A stretch of 36,714 bases of DNA, taken from the NCBI GenBank assembly GCA_021828195.1, contig JAKASQ010000007.1:1-36714 (forward strand), in the 5' to 3' direction. The notes below the pieces were generated by a model that saw nothing but the letters and a program-made list of their open reading frames with translations, had not been told where the DNA came from and made no database searches. Of this stretch, positions 16,628 to 24,021 are shown piece after piece. The stretch comes from Thermoplasmata archaeon (lineage in GTDB: Archaea > Thermoplasmatota > Thermoplasmata > Lutacidiplasmatales > UBA184). The translations under genes were made by a program, and so were the position numbers. Position 1 is the stretch's first letter. Every line of letters starts with the position of its first letter.

Positions 16628-17014
16628 ATGCCCAGCTCGCCCTCGGTAGAGAGATGGACACGCTCCCAGATCGCGCAGCTGGCCGAACAGTACTTCCCGG
16701 GTCGCGAGGAGCTTCTCTGGGAAATCGTTCGGAGGGTTGCCGAACGGGACGAGGCCCTCTGGCGTCGCTCGACGCAAGGAACCTACCGTCCCACGATTAG
16801 CATGTACGCCTTGGCCCTTGGCTGGCAACTGAAGCGTGGGGGCGCGCGATGCGCGATATGTAAGCGCCCCTTAGGGCCATCGCTCTCCCGACGGTCGGCG
16901 AGCGCGGAAGTGCCCGCGCTCTCCCTCGGACCCCTGGTCCCCCCGGACCAGGGCGGACGCAACGTTCCTCAGAACGTGATTCTCGGTCACGCGGAGTGCC
17001 TTAGCGTGCGCTAG
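16628..17014 (+). CDS. Small protein with C-terminal treble-clef-like zinc motif
   Basis: I do not recognise the family. The N-terminal half is helical (SQIAQLAEQYFPGREELLWE; ALGWQLKRGG). The C-terminal half carries CAICKRPLG and, about 50 residues later, GHAEC, a CxxC...HxxC arrangement like a treble-clef or HNH-type zinc site, with VPQNVILGHAEC echoing the HNH pattern (N-x-x-x-x-H). The intervening loop is long and Ser/Pro-rich. ATG 16628 was chosen because it follows GGGAGG by 4 bases; an in-frame GTG at 16601 adds nine residues. It ends 9 bases before the ferredoxin gene, so the two may be cotranscribed. Confidence 0.6.
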   Translation: MPSSPSVERWTRSQIAQLAEQYFPGREELLWEIVRRVAERDEALWRRSTQGTYRPTISMYALALGWQLKRGGARCAICKRPLGPSLSRRSASAEVPALSLGPLVPPDQGGRNVPQNVILGHAECLSVR

Positions 17015-17023
17015 CGACGTGCC

Positions 17024-17299
17024 ATGGACGTCAAGATTCAGATCGAGAAGTGCACAGGCTGCCGCCACTGCTTTGACGTCTGCCCGGTGAACGTCTTTGT
17101 GATGCATCCTCGGGGGGAATTCCCCGAGGTGGTCGATGACCTCGAAGTGGCGGCGAAGTTTCGGTTCCGCGAAGAGAAATCGGTCGCCGAGAACGGATCC
17201 GACTGCATCCTCTGCAACGCGTGCCTGACAGAATGCGAAGGATGCTGCATCACGATCTGGGACGACGAAGGGAAGACGTACCGGTCCAAGTACAAGTAA
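17024..17299 (+). CDS. Ferredoxin with two Cys-rich cluster motifs
   Basis: 91 aa. The first motif CTGCRHCFDVCP gives Cys10/13/16/20, a standard [4Fe-4S] site. The second has Cys61, 64, 67, 71 and also 74 and 75 (CILCNACLTECEGCC), so a second [4Fe-4S] cluster with extra cysteines. The region between them (residues 21-60) is longer than in minimal 2[4Fe-4S] ferredoxins and acidic/basic in alternation. It is a soluble electron carrier. The downstream flavin reductase gene is broken, so its partner may be elsewhere, for example the SoxA/DAO dehydrogenase. Confidence 0.9.
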   Translation: MDVKIQIEKCTGCRHCFDVCPVNVFVMHPRGEFPEVVDDLEVAAKFRFREEKSVAENGSDCILCNACLTECEGCCITIWDDEGKTYRSKYK

Positions 17300-17371
17300 C
17301 CGGAGGTACGCGGACGAGAGGGGGGGCAGGTCGCTCTGCGTCACAGAACCCCTATCGTTCCGTATCCACCT

Positions 17372-18205
17372 ATGACCGGGAGCCCCGCTCCTCACTCGGA
17401 CGCCGAATCTCAATCACGAGCCCCCGGTGAGGCCTCCGCGGCTCCCCCGTCGGGGGTCGTGCCGGCGAGGACTTCCCAGCCCCACCGACGGGTGGCGACC
17501 CCGACTTCGAACCTTGAGGCGGACCTCGCCATCCACATCCTCACGTTCGTCCTCGCGCCCGACGACCCGATGGAGTTCGTGCCGGGTCAGTACGTGACGT
17601 TCTACCTTCTTCGCGATGGAAAGTCCGTTACCCGCCCGTATTCCATCTATTCCTCGGCCCTCCTCCACGACCGGTTCTCCCTCCTCATCAAGCGCGTCCC
17701 CAACGGGTTCGCATCGAATCTCCTTTGTGACCTGACCCCGTCCGCTGAGACCGCGGAGTCGATCTTGGCTCCGCTCGGGAAGTTCCTCTACCGTCACCCG
17801 GGGACCGCAGCGTGCTGATGGTCGCCACGGGAGTTGGCCTCGCTCCCTTCGTTCCGATGCTCGAGCGCCTTCACGCGAGGAGCCCCACGACCGATACGTG
17901 GCCCATCCGGGGCAATCGGTATGTCGCGGACAGGGTCGGTCGACGCGAGCTTGAGGGGCTGGCCGCCTCCTGGCCGAGCTTCCACTTCGTGCCGGTTCTC
18001 TCGCGACCCCCCCAAGACGGGAGTTGACCGGGGTCGTGGGCCAGTCCAAGACGCAGTGCGGGGCCGCTTCCCGGACCTCGCTCACGCCGACGTGTACCTT
18101 TGCGGGGCCAACCAGATGGTGAACGAGATGCAGGACTTGGCGATAGAACTGCGCTGCGCCAAAGAGCACGTCTCCGTCGACCGCTGGGGAGAGCATGCGG
18201 TATAG
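17372..18205 (+). pseudogene. Ferredoxin-NAD(P)H reductase-like flavoprotein, two frameshifts
   Basis: Three forward frames join into one FNR-type oxidoreductase. The FAD half (17372 to ~17815) has FVPGQYVTFYLL and the RPYS flavin motif at residues 88-91. The NAD half (about 17812 to 18027) starts LMVATGVGLAPFVPMLERL and reads VPVLSRPP. The C-terminal part (about 18030 to 18205) has DLAHADVYLCGANQMVNEMQ and ends near SVDRWGEHAV. Frame changes occur near 17815 and near 18025. The residues of each block are conserved, so either the gene is recently broken or the assembly has two indels. It would have moved electrons between NAD(P)H and the adjacent ferredoxin. The N-terminal ~40 residues are Pro/Ser-rich and non-conserved. 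Confidence 0.75.
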
Positions 18206-18371
18206 GTCTGCGGCGTCTTCACCGAAGCCGAGAAGTTCTCTGCGAGTTGCCTCGCGCTGAGCGACTCATTGGATTCCTCCGATCCCGACGGATCGAGCCC
18301 TTTGTGGGCCGAGCGAGGAGTCAGACACTGTCCAGCCCGTTTACGTACCCTGATCGATCCTTTCCCGCACA

Positions 18372-18415
18372 GGGACTCGCAAGCAGGGGGTTAGAGTGGA
18401 GTAGGTACGAGTCCC
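18372..18415. repeat. 8-bp inverted repeat in the gene-free stretch 18206-18520
   Basis: GGGACTCG (18372-18379) pairs with CGAGTCCC (18408-18415) across 28 bases. The 315-base gap between the broken reductase and the tRNA shows no gene that I can support; this and the hairpin at 18491-18505 are its only structures. Confidence 0.35.
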
Positions 18416-18490
18416 CACTCACAATACCTCCGGCTGTCGAGATGGATTCGCTCCGACGCCATTGCAGCACCCCAGCGTGTTCAGGAGTGC

Positions 18491-18505
18491 CGAAGCCGGG
18501 CTTCG
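18491..18505 (-). terminator. Perfect GC-rich hairpin just downstream of the tRNA
   Basis: CGAAGCC (18491-18497) and GGCTTCG (18499-18505) form a perfect 7-bp palindromic arm pair around one base. It lies 16 bases past the tRNA 3' end on the transcribed strand and could act in termination or 3' processing. No T-run follows, so a terminator role is tentative. Confidence 0.3.
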
Positions 18506-18520
18506 CCGAAGAGTTCAGGT

Positions 18521-18604
18521 GCGGGGAGAGGGATTTGAACCCACGAACTCCTACGAGACCAGACCCTGAATCTGGCGCCTTTGACCAAGCTGGGCGATCC
18601 CCGC
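18521..18604 (-). tRNA. tRNA-Leu (anticodon CAG)
   Basis: On the minus strand the 84-base RNA starts GCGGGGA and ends TCCCCGC, a perfect 7-bp acceptor stem, with discriminator A at 18520 typical for Leu. The anticodon stem CCAGA/TCTGG encloses TTCAGGG, so the anticodon is CAG. A long variable arm (CTC-GTAG-GAG) marks a class II tRNA. The T loop is TTCAAAT; its stem has one T-T mismatch. No CCA is encoded and no intron is seen. A TATA-like CTCATAAG at 18626-18633 is about 26 bp upstream of the mature 5' end. Confidence 0.93.
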
Positions 18605-18625
18605 GGCGTGGGGAGTGGTGTACCG

Positions 18626-18633
18626 CTTATGAG
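18626..18633 (-). promoter_or_regulatory. TATA-like box of the tRNA-Leu gene
   Basis: CTCATAAG on the minus strand, centred about 26 bp before the tRNA 5' end. That spacing would put transcription start at or within a base or two of the mature tRNA terminus. Confidence 0.5.
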
Positions 18634-18661
18634 AATTCCCGAGCCAGGACCCACGCCCATG

Positions 18662-19546
18662 TTAGGCGACGGTGGCGCGCGGAGGCCGGGCTTTCTCCTC
18701 GTTTAGAATGTCCATCGCCTCGCCGACCGTGGCCTGTTCATGGACGATCGATCGCAGCGCCTTGAGCATCGCGACGGGATAGTCGGATTGCCATATATTC
18801 CGGCCCATGTCGATTCCCTTCGCGCCGAGCGCGATCGCGTTGTGAGCTAGCTCTAGAGCGGCCTGGTCGCTATCCAGCCTCGGTCCACCGGCCACGACGA
18901 TCGGGACGGGGCATCCCTCGACAACCTTCTCGAAGTCATCGCAATAGTACGTCTTGACCATGTGCGCCCCGAGCTCGGCGGAAACGCGGCAAGCGAGCGC
19001 GAGATAACGCGCATCCCGTTTTTCCAACTCCTTCCCTACCGCGGTGATCGCGAGCACGGGCATTCCCGCACCCTCCCCCTGGTCGACCAGCTCGGAGAGG
19101 TGAACGAGCGAGGAGTGTTCGTGGGGAGAGCCGACGAACACGGAGAGTGCGACGGCACTGACGTTGAGGCGGACCGCATCCTCTATCGAGACCGTGATGT
19201 CCTCATCCGAGAGATCCTCCTGAAGGACGGTCACGCCCCCGCTCACCCGAAGGACGATCGGGGTGCGGGTTGAAGGCGGGACGCAGGTGCGTAGGATCCC
19301 GCGGGTCAGCGCGAGCGCATCGGCGTGGGGGAGGAGCGGTGCGATCGTCGCGCGCGGGTTCTCCAGGCGTCGCGTCGGGCCCATGAAATATCCGTGGTCG
19401 ACCGCGAGCATGACCGAGTTCTGGCTGCCCGGGGAGAACATCCGGGCCATCCGATTCGCAAGACCCCAGTCCATGGCGACCTCGTTCTCCGATGGGTCGA
19501 GGGCCCTCATAGCCATTGCCCCGGACGCCCCGCGACCGCTCCCCAC
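18662..19546 (-). CDS. LsrF-like class I (DhnA-type) aldolase/thiolase
   Basis: TIM-barrel Schiff-base enzyme of the DhnA/FbaB family. It matches LsrF (3-hydroxy-5-phosphonooxypentane-2,4-dione thiolase) closely through its length: DWGLANRMARMFSP, VMLAVDHGYFMGPT, LTRGILRTCVPP, EDAVRLN, HMVKTYYCDDFEKVVEG with Lys198 as Schiff-base candidate, PIVVAGGPRL, and KGIDMGRNIWQSDYPVAML. Length (about 270-294 aa) fits. Alternatives are fructose-bisphosphate aldolase or the archaeal ADH/ADTH synthase, but LsrF-specific segments argue otherwise. Start is uncertain: GTG 19546, ATG 19516 or 19510, or ATG 19474 just before DWG. It lies 27 bases after the Lrp gene on the same strand, so an Lrp-aldolase operon is likely. 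No other lsr genes are present. Confidence 0.85.
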   Translation of the reverse strand: MGSGRGASGAMAMRALDPSENEVAMDWGLANRMARMFSPGSQNSVMLAVDHGYFMGPTRRLENPRATIAPLLPHADALALTRGILRTCVPPSTRTPIVLRVSGGVTVLQEDLSDEDITVSIEDAVRLNVSAVALSVFVGSPHEHSSLVHLSELVDQGEGAGMPVLAITAVGKELEKRDARYLALACRVSAELGAHMVKTYYCDDFEKVVEGCPVPIVVAGGPRLDSDQAALELAHNAIALGAKGIDMGRNIWQSDYPVAMLKALRSIVHEQATVGEAMDILNEEKARPPRATVA

Positions 19547-19573
19547 CGACGAGAAACGCAGGGCTCGTGGGCA

Positions 19574-20065
19574 CTAGGCGGAATCCGCCCGATCCGCCGG
19601 GCGCAGGGACACCGGCACCCGTCGGTCCTCCTTGACCCGATTGAGGACCACCTGGGTGTTGGTCCGCTCGATGTGAGGGTCTTGGAGGGCGTGTTTGACG
19701 AACCGGTCGAGATCCCTCCGATCCCGGAACCGACCGATGACGAGCGCGTCGAACTCTCCCGTGAGATCGTAAATCGCGTAGGCGCGGGGGTTGCGCGCGA
19801 GTCGCTCCTCGACCTCCCGGAGCTTCCCTTTCGAGATCCGAATGCCGATCGTGGCCCAGAGGTCCCAACCGAGTTGTTCGTCGTCCAGGAGCGGAACGTA
19901 CCCTCGGACGATCCCGCCGGCCTCCAACCGCGCGATCCGGGTGCTCACGGTCGTGGGGGAGACGTCCAGGTGGTGCGCGATCGTTCGGTGACTGCGGCGC
20001 GCATCCACATTGAGGTCTTCCAAGATGGCTCGATCGAGCTCGTCCACGCTGGATGTACGCACCAT
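19574..20065 (-). CDS. Lrp/AsnC-family transcriptional regulator
   Basis: 163 aa with an N-terminal HTH (LDRAILEDLNVDARRSHRTI ... LDVSPTTVSTRIARLEAGGI) and the RAM/AsnC ligand domain after it (ATIGIRISKG ... AYAIYDLTGEFDALVIG). ATG 20065 was chosen because an AT-rich AAATTGTTAATTG (about 20091-20103 on this strand) is about 32 bp upstream; a TTG at 20089 would lie inside the promoter. Lrp proteins respond to amino acids and often control glutamine synthetase and amino-acid catabolism, which surround this gene. It is divergent from glnA and likely regulates both it and the LsrF-like gene behind it. Confidence 0.92.
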   Translation of the reverse strand: MVRTSSVDELDRAILEDLNVDARRSHRTIAHHLDVSPTTVSTRIARLEAGGIVRGYVPLLDDEQLGWDLWATIGIRISKGKLREVEERLARNPRAYAIYDLTGEFDALVIGRFRDRRDLDRFVKHALQDPHIERTNTQVVLNRVKEDRRVPVSLRPADRADSA

Positions 20066-20186
20066 GTGTGGAGTACAATTCAGATGCAATTAACAATTTT
20101 CATAGGAGAGTAGGACAAACGTCCAATATTACTGGCCATGCCTTGATGTAGCCGGGGACCCTCGTCTTCGCCGGGGGCTCGCAAAT
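20066..20186. promoter_or_regulatory. Divergent Lrp/glnA promoter region
   Basis: 121 bases between the two divergent genes. It holds an AT-rich TATA-like block toward lrp (about 20091-20103), a CCAATATT block toward glnA (20123-20130) and a perfect 4-bp-armed palindrome GGAC-AAAC-GTCC (20113-20124) between them, a candidate operator. Confidence 0.5.
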
Positions 20187-21650
20187 TTGCTACCGCAGAC
20201 AGGTGTACGAAGCGCGCCGGACGGGGCGAAGGTACTACGGGATCTGAAGGGGGCCAAGGTCCGCTGGGTCGAGCTGTGCTACACGGACGTACTGGGGGGA
20301 TTCAACCAGGTTGATGTCCCGCTGGATACCCTGGACGCCGAGTCGTTCGTTTCCGGAGTGCCCAAGCTCGATGGCTCCTCCGTGCGCGGATTCCGCGAGA
20401 TTTACGAGTCCGACATGCTGCTCGTCCCCGATCCGCGGACCGTAGCCATCATCCCCTGGCACCCGGACGCCGGCGGGATCGCGCGGCTCATCTGCGACGT
20501 GCGCCTGGGTACGATGAGCGAACCGTACGCCCACGACCCTCGCGGGGTCGCGCGCAAGACCGAGAAGATTCTCGCGGACGCGGGCTACGACCAGTCGTTC
20601 TGGGGCCCGGAAATCGAGTTCTTCGTTTTCGATTCGATCGAGCTGATCCCTTCCGCCCAGGGTGTCCGGGATGCCTGGGGGGGTTCGGGATACCTCATCA
20701 ACAGCGGTGAGACCTCCTGGCAGGAAGGGCCGACGCCCGCCCCGATTCGCTTCAAGGAAGGGTACCATCGCACCGCGCCGTACGACACCCTGATTGGGAT
20801 CCGGGCCGAGGCGTCGAACATCCTCGCCGATAACTTCCACGTCAAGATGGATGCGCACCATCACGAGGTGGCCACGGCCGGCCAGGGCGAGCTCAACGTG
20901 CACTACGACGAGCTCGTGCCGATGGCTGATCATGTTCAGGATGTTAGGTACGTCCTCAAGAACGTCGCCCACCGGCACGGCAAGATCGCCTCGTTCATGC
21001 CGAAGCCGGTCTTCGGGGACAATGGCATCGGGATGCACGTCAACCAGTCCCTATGGACGAAGGGAACGAATACGTTCTTCGATGGCAACGACACCTACGC
21101 CGAGGTCAGCCAGACCTGCCGGTACTACATCGGCGGACTGCTCGCACACTCCCGAGCGTTGTGCGCGATCACCAACCCCACCACCAACTCCTACCGTCGC
21201 CTCGTCCCGGGCTACGAGGCCCCGGTGTTCATTGCCTGGAGCAAGGCCAACCGATCGGCGAACGTCCGGATTCCGTTCTATCATCGCGGGCGCCCCGCCG
21301 TGAAGCGAATCGAGTATCGGACGCCGGATTCCGCCGCCAACATCTATCTGACCGAGGCCGCCCTCGCACTCGCGGGTCTCGATGGGATCCGCCGGAAGAT
21401 TGAGCCGCCGGCCCCGGTCGACCACGACATCTACAAGCTGACGCCCGCGAAGCGCAAGGAGCTCAGCATCCGAGAGCTGCCCGGATCGCTCGGAGAGGCC
21501 CTCGACTGCCTCGCGAGCGATCACGAGTTCCTGAGACCCGCGTTCGCGGACTCGCTTCTCGAGGCGTACACCGACATCAAGCGCGAGGAGCAGCTGCAGC
21601 TGAACCTGAGGCCCCACCCATACGAGTTCTATCGGTACATGGACGTCTGA
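20187..21650 (+). CDS. glnA: Glutamine synthetase, type I
   Basis: Makes glutamine from glutamate, ammonia and ATP. Family landmarks are present: SFVSGVPKLDGSSVRGF, the metal-binding GPEIEFFVFD (about 140-149), MDAHHHEVATAGQGEL, VFGDNGIGMHVNQSLW, NPTTNSYRRLVPGYEAP, NRSANVRIP and KRIEYRTPDSAANIYL; the end PHPYEFYRYMDV is also typical. The second His of the usual MHxHQS motif is Asn. The Tyr in DHDIYKLTP is at the bacterial adenylylation-site position, but modification in this organism is unknown. The start is TTG 20187; there is no ATG or GTG in frame before the conserved region. It could assimilate ammonia freed by the amino-acid catabolic enzymes downstream. Confidence 0.95.
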   Translation: MLPQTGVRSAPDGAKVLRDLKGAKVRWVELCYTDVLGGFNQVDVPLDTLDAESFVSGVPKLDGSSVRGFREIYESDMLLVPDPRTVAIIPWHPDAGGIARLICDVRLGTMSEPYAHDPRGVARKTEKILADAGYDQSFWGPEIEFFVFDSIELIPSAQGVRDAWGGSGYLINSGETSWQEGPTPAPIRFKEGYHRTAPYDTLIGIRAEASNILADNFHVKMDAHHHEVATAGQGELNVHYDELVPMADHVQDVRYVLKNVAHRHGKIASFMPKPVFGDNGIGMHVNQSLWTKGTNTFFDGNDTYAEVSQTCRYYIGGLLAHSRALCAITNPTTNSYRRLVPGYEAPVFIAWSKANRSANVRIPFYHRGRPAVKRIEYRTPDSAANIYLTEAALALAGLDGIRRKIEPPAPVDHDIYKLTPAKRKELSIRELPGSLGEALDCLASDHEFLRPAFADSLLEAYTDIKREEQLQLNLRPHPYEFYRYMDV

Positions 21651-21733
21651 GGCCGGCACGCGGGCGGTGTCCAACCTTTTCCTCCGCTCGACCCTTCCGG
21701 GGATGCCCGGCGGGCCGGAGGGAGAAGGGGCAC

Positions 21734-23284
21734 ATGGTCGACGCACGTCGATGGATCGGAGGCCGCATCTTTACCGGGAGCGGATACGCCGAGGCGCTCC
21801 TGATCGAGGACGGCCACGTGGTCGTCGCCGGTACCGAGGAAGAGGTTCGCCGCGCCAGCCCCACGGGAGTCGAGACGAATCAGCTCGCGGGTCGCCTCGT
21901 GATTCCCGGACTCGTAGACTCTCACCTGCATCTCTCCGAACTCGTTCGCCAGCGGGAGGGAGTGGCCCTCGAGAGGGCCCGCTCGATTGCCGAGGCGGGG
22001 GAGAGGATCGCCGACTGGGCGGTCCGGAACCCGCACGGGCCGATCTTCGGTCGCGGGTGGAACCAAGATGAACTCGTCGACGGGCGATGGCCGAATCGCC
22101 GGGATCTCGACCGGTCCGCTCCCGATCGACCGATCGTGCTCTACCGCATCTGCGGCCACGTAGCGTGGGCCAACAGCTCGGCGCTCGCGCTCATGGGGAT
22201 CGGGCGAGAAACGCCCGATCCTCCAGGGGGAGCCATCGGGCGCGACTCGCGCGGAGAGCCGAATGGGCTTCTCTACGAGAGTGCGCTGTCCCTGGCCGAG
22301 CCCATCGTCCAGAACGCGCTCGTCGTGGACGCGTCGAGGCTCGAACCGACCGTGCAATCGGCCGTGCAGATGGGCCTGACCAGCGTCGCCTCGATGCGGG
22401 CCGATCTTCCCGAGATCGAAGGATTGCGTACGCTGGCGCGTGCGGGTCGGCTTCCCCTCCAGGTGCGGCTGTACGTCGGGATTCGATGCCTCGATGCCGT
22501 GGAGCGCGCGGGAGCGATCGATGTGTCGCTATCGTCCGGGCCCGTGCGGGTGATTGGAGTCAAGGCCTTCGCGGACGGGTCGTTCGGGGGGCGAACCGCG
22601 CTCCTCGATAGCCCCTATCTGGACGCCCCGGAGACCTCGGGCATCGCCGTCGCTTCCCCCGCCCAGCTCGCCGAGGTGGTCACGCGGGCTCGTTCCCGTG
22701 GGCTTGCTCCGGGAATCCATGCGATCGGTAACCGCGCGATCGATCGGGCGCTCGATGCGCTCGAGACGGACCGGTCTCCGCCCCCGCCCGCTCGCATCGA
22801 ACACGCCTCGCTGACTCCGCCGACGACGATGGATCGGATCGACCGGATCCGGCCAGCCCTGATCGTACAGCCGGGGTTTCTGGCGAGCGATTACTGGCTC
22901 GAAGACCGCCTCGGGCCGGAACGGGTTCGATGGGCGTATGCCTTCCGGACCCTCCTCGAGAAGGGACACCTGCTCGCGGGCTCGAGCGACGCTCCCTTCG
23001 ATTCGTTCGACCCGTGGGTCGGGATCCGTTGCGCGGTCCGACGGACCGACGACGCCGGACGTTCGGCGAACCCGATCCGTTTCGAGGGACTCGATCCGGA
23101 GAGGGCTGTGGCCCTGTACACGGTGAACGGCGGTCGTGCGTTGGGAGACGAATCGATTGGGTCGCTGCGAGCGGGAGCGCGCGCCGATCTGGTCGTACTC
23201 AACGGCGGCCGTCTCGAGCAGATCCTGGATCGGTCCGTCACGCCTGTGGCCGAGACTTGGAGCGGCGGGGCGCGCGTGGCATGA
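21734..23284 (+). CDS. YtcJ-type amidohydrolase (amidohydrolase_3)
   Basis: 516-aa metal-dependent hydrolase of the YtcJ/N-substituted formamide deformylase group. Active-site elements are intact: DSHLHL (HxH), the GVKAFADGSFGGRTALL strand with the bridging Lys, GIHAIGNRAIDRAL, RIEHASL and the catalytic Asp in AGSSDAPF. The C-terminal beta sandwich segment LRAGARADLVVLNGG is also typical. It would cleave a C-N bond of an unknown amide or formamide. ATG 21734 follows GGAGGGAG by about 9 bases, suggesting a leadered mRNA. It is 83 bases after glnA on the same strand and could feed an amino compound into this amino-acid cluster. Confidence 0.88.
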   Translation: MVDARRWIGGRIFTGSGYAEALLIEDGHVVVAGTEEEVRRASPTGVETNQLAGRLVIPGLVDSHLHLSELVRQREGVALERARSIAEAGERIADWAVRNPHGPIFGRGWNQDELVDGRWPNRRDLDRSAPDRPIVLYRICGHVAWANSSALALMGIGRETPDPPGGAIGRDSRGEPNGLLYESALSLAEPIVQNALVVDASRLEPTVQSAVQMGLTSVASMRADLPEIEGLRTLARAGRLPLQVRLYVGIRCLDAVERAGAIDVSLSSGPVRVIGVKAFADGSFGGRTALLDSPYLDAPETSGIAVASPAQLAEVVTRARSRGLAPGIHAIGNRAIDRALDALETDRSPPPPARIEHASLTPPTTMDRIDRIRPALIVQPGFLASDYWLEDRLGPERVRWAYAFRTLLEKGHLLAGSSDAPFDSFDPWVGIRCAVRRTDDAGRSANPIRFEGLDPERAVALYTVNGGRALGDESIGSLRAGARADLVVLNGGRLEQILDRSVTPVAETWSGGARVA

Positions 23285-23307
23285 GCGTGCGCGAGGGTCC
23301 CCGAAAC

Positions 23308-23317
23308 GTCTAAACGT
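23308..23317 (+). promoter_or_regulatory. TATA-like box of the helical unknown gene
   Basis: GTCTAAACGT-type block centred about 27 bp before the GTG at 23339; this supports the GTG start. Confidence 0.4.
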
Positions 23318-23338
23318 CCGCGGGGAGGAGGGCGAAAC

Positions 23339-23989
23339 GTGGGCGCCCCAACCGTTCCCAAGTTCGTCGAGTTCTCTCCCACGATCAAGGTCGACCTGAT
23401 CGTTTCCGACTGGAGAGCGGAGCTATTGCCCGAGTGGCCCAGCGAAGAGAAGGAACGACGTCTGTACGATCAGGCGTGGCAAGCGTACACCGCCGGTGAT
23501 TACGGGTTCGGGCTATGGTGCTGGCACGAGTGTGACCGGCTCTCGAACGCACTCTCCAACAACGTTCGAGAGGTGACGCGCGTGCTCGGCCCCGGCCGAT
23601 ACTTTGGCTTCTCTCAGAAGAAAGCGGTCGCCGAGGCCGTCCCGTTCGATCGGATCTACCGGCCCCGCAAGGGGGACATGAGCCGCCCCCGCCCCGATTC
23701 TTACGTGCTCGCGCACTACCAGCTCCTGTGCGTCTACGCGGTCCGCGCGCAGAGCGGGGATCCGAAGGCGAAGGCCCAACTCGAGATCGCACTCGGAGAT
23801 GTCGAGAACCAGCGTCGGGCCGATCCCTTCCTGAGGCACTTCGAGACATTCCAGTCGATCCTTGCCCGAGGAGACGCCGATGCGGCCGGTGCGACCGCCG
23901 CACCGGAGTCCCCGCTGATGAGGCCCCCTCCACCCAAAGTAGCGACCGGATCCCGATCCCCGGCCACCCGGCGACGCGCAGGAAAGTAG
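23339..23989 (+). CDS. Helical protein of unknown function
   Basis: I do not recognise this 216-residue protein. Residues about 38-165 look all-helical, with segments such as EKERRLYDQAWQAYTAG and SYVLAHYQLLCVYAVRAQSG separated by a Trp/Cys-rich turn (FGLWCWHECDRLSN), reminiscent of TPR-like hairpins. A central GRYFGFSQKKAV and IYRPRKGD loop might bind an anion. The last 40 residues are Pro/Ala/Arg-rich. GTG 23339 is 27 bp after a TATA-like box, so a leaderless mRNA is likely. It lies 32 bases before the saccharopine-dehydrogenase-like gene and may be cotranscribed with it. Confidence 0.65.
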   Translation: MGAPTVPKFVEFSPTIKVDLIVSDWRAELLPEWPSEEKERRLYDQAWQAYTAGDYGFGLWCWHECDRLSNALSNNVREVTRVLGPGRYFGFSQKKAVAEAVPFDRIYRPRKGDMSRPRPDSYVLAHYQLLCVYAVRAQSGDPKAKAQLEIALGDVENQRRADPFLRHFETFQSILARGDADAAGATAAPESPLMRPPPPKVATGSRSPATRRRAGK

Positions 23990-24021
23990 CTCCTCATCGA
24001 GCGGGGCAACACGAAGGTCCG

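Noticed and set aside
23728-24021. Upstream extension of the saccharopine-dehydrogenase-like gene
   Set aside because: It overlaps the preceding gene in another frame and the Rossmann motif begins right after ATG 24022.
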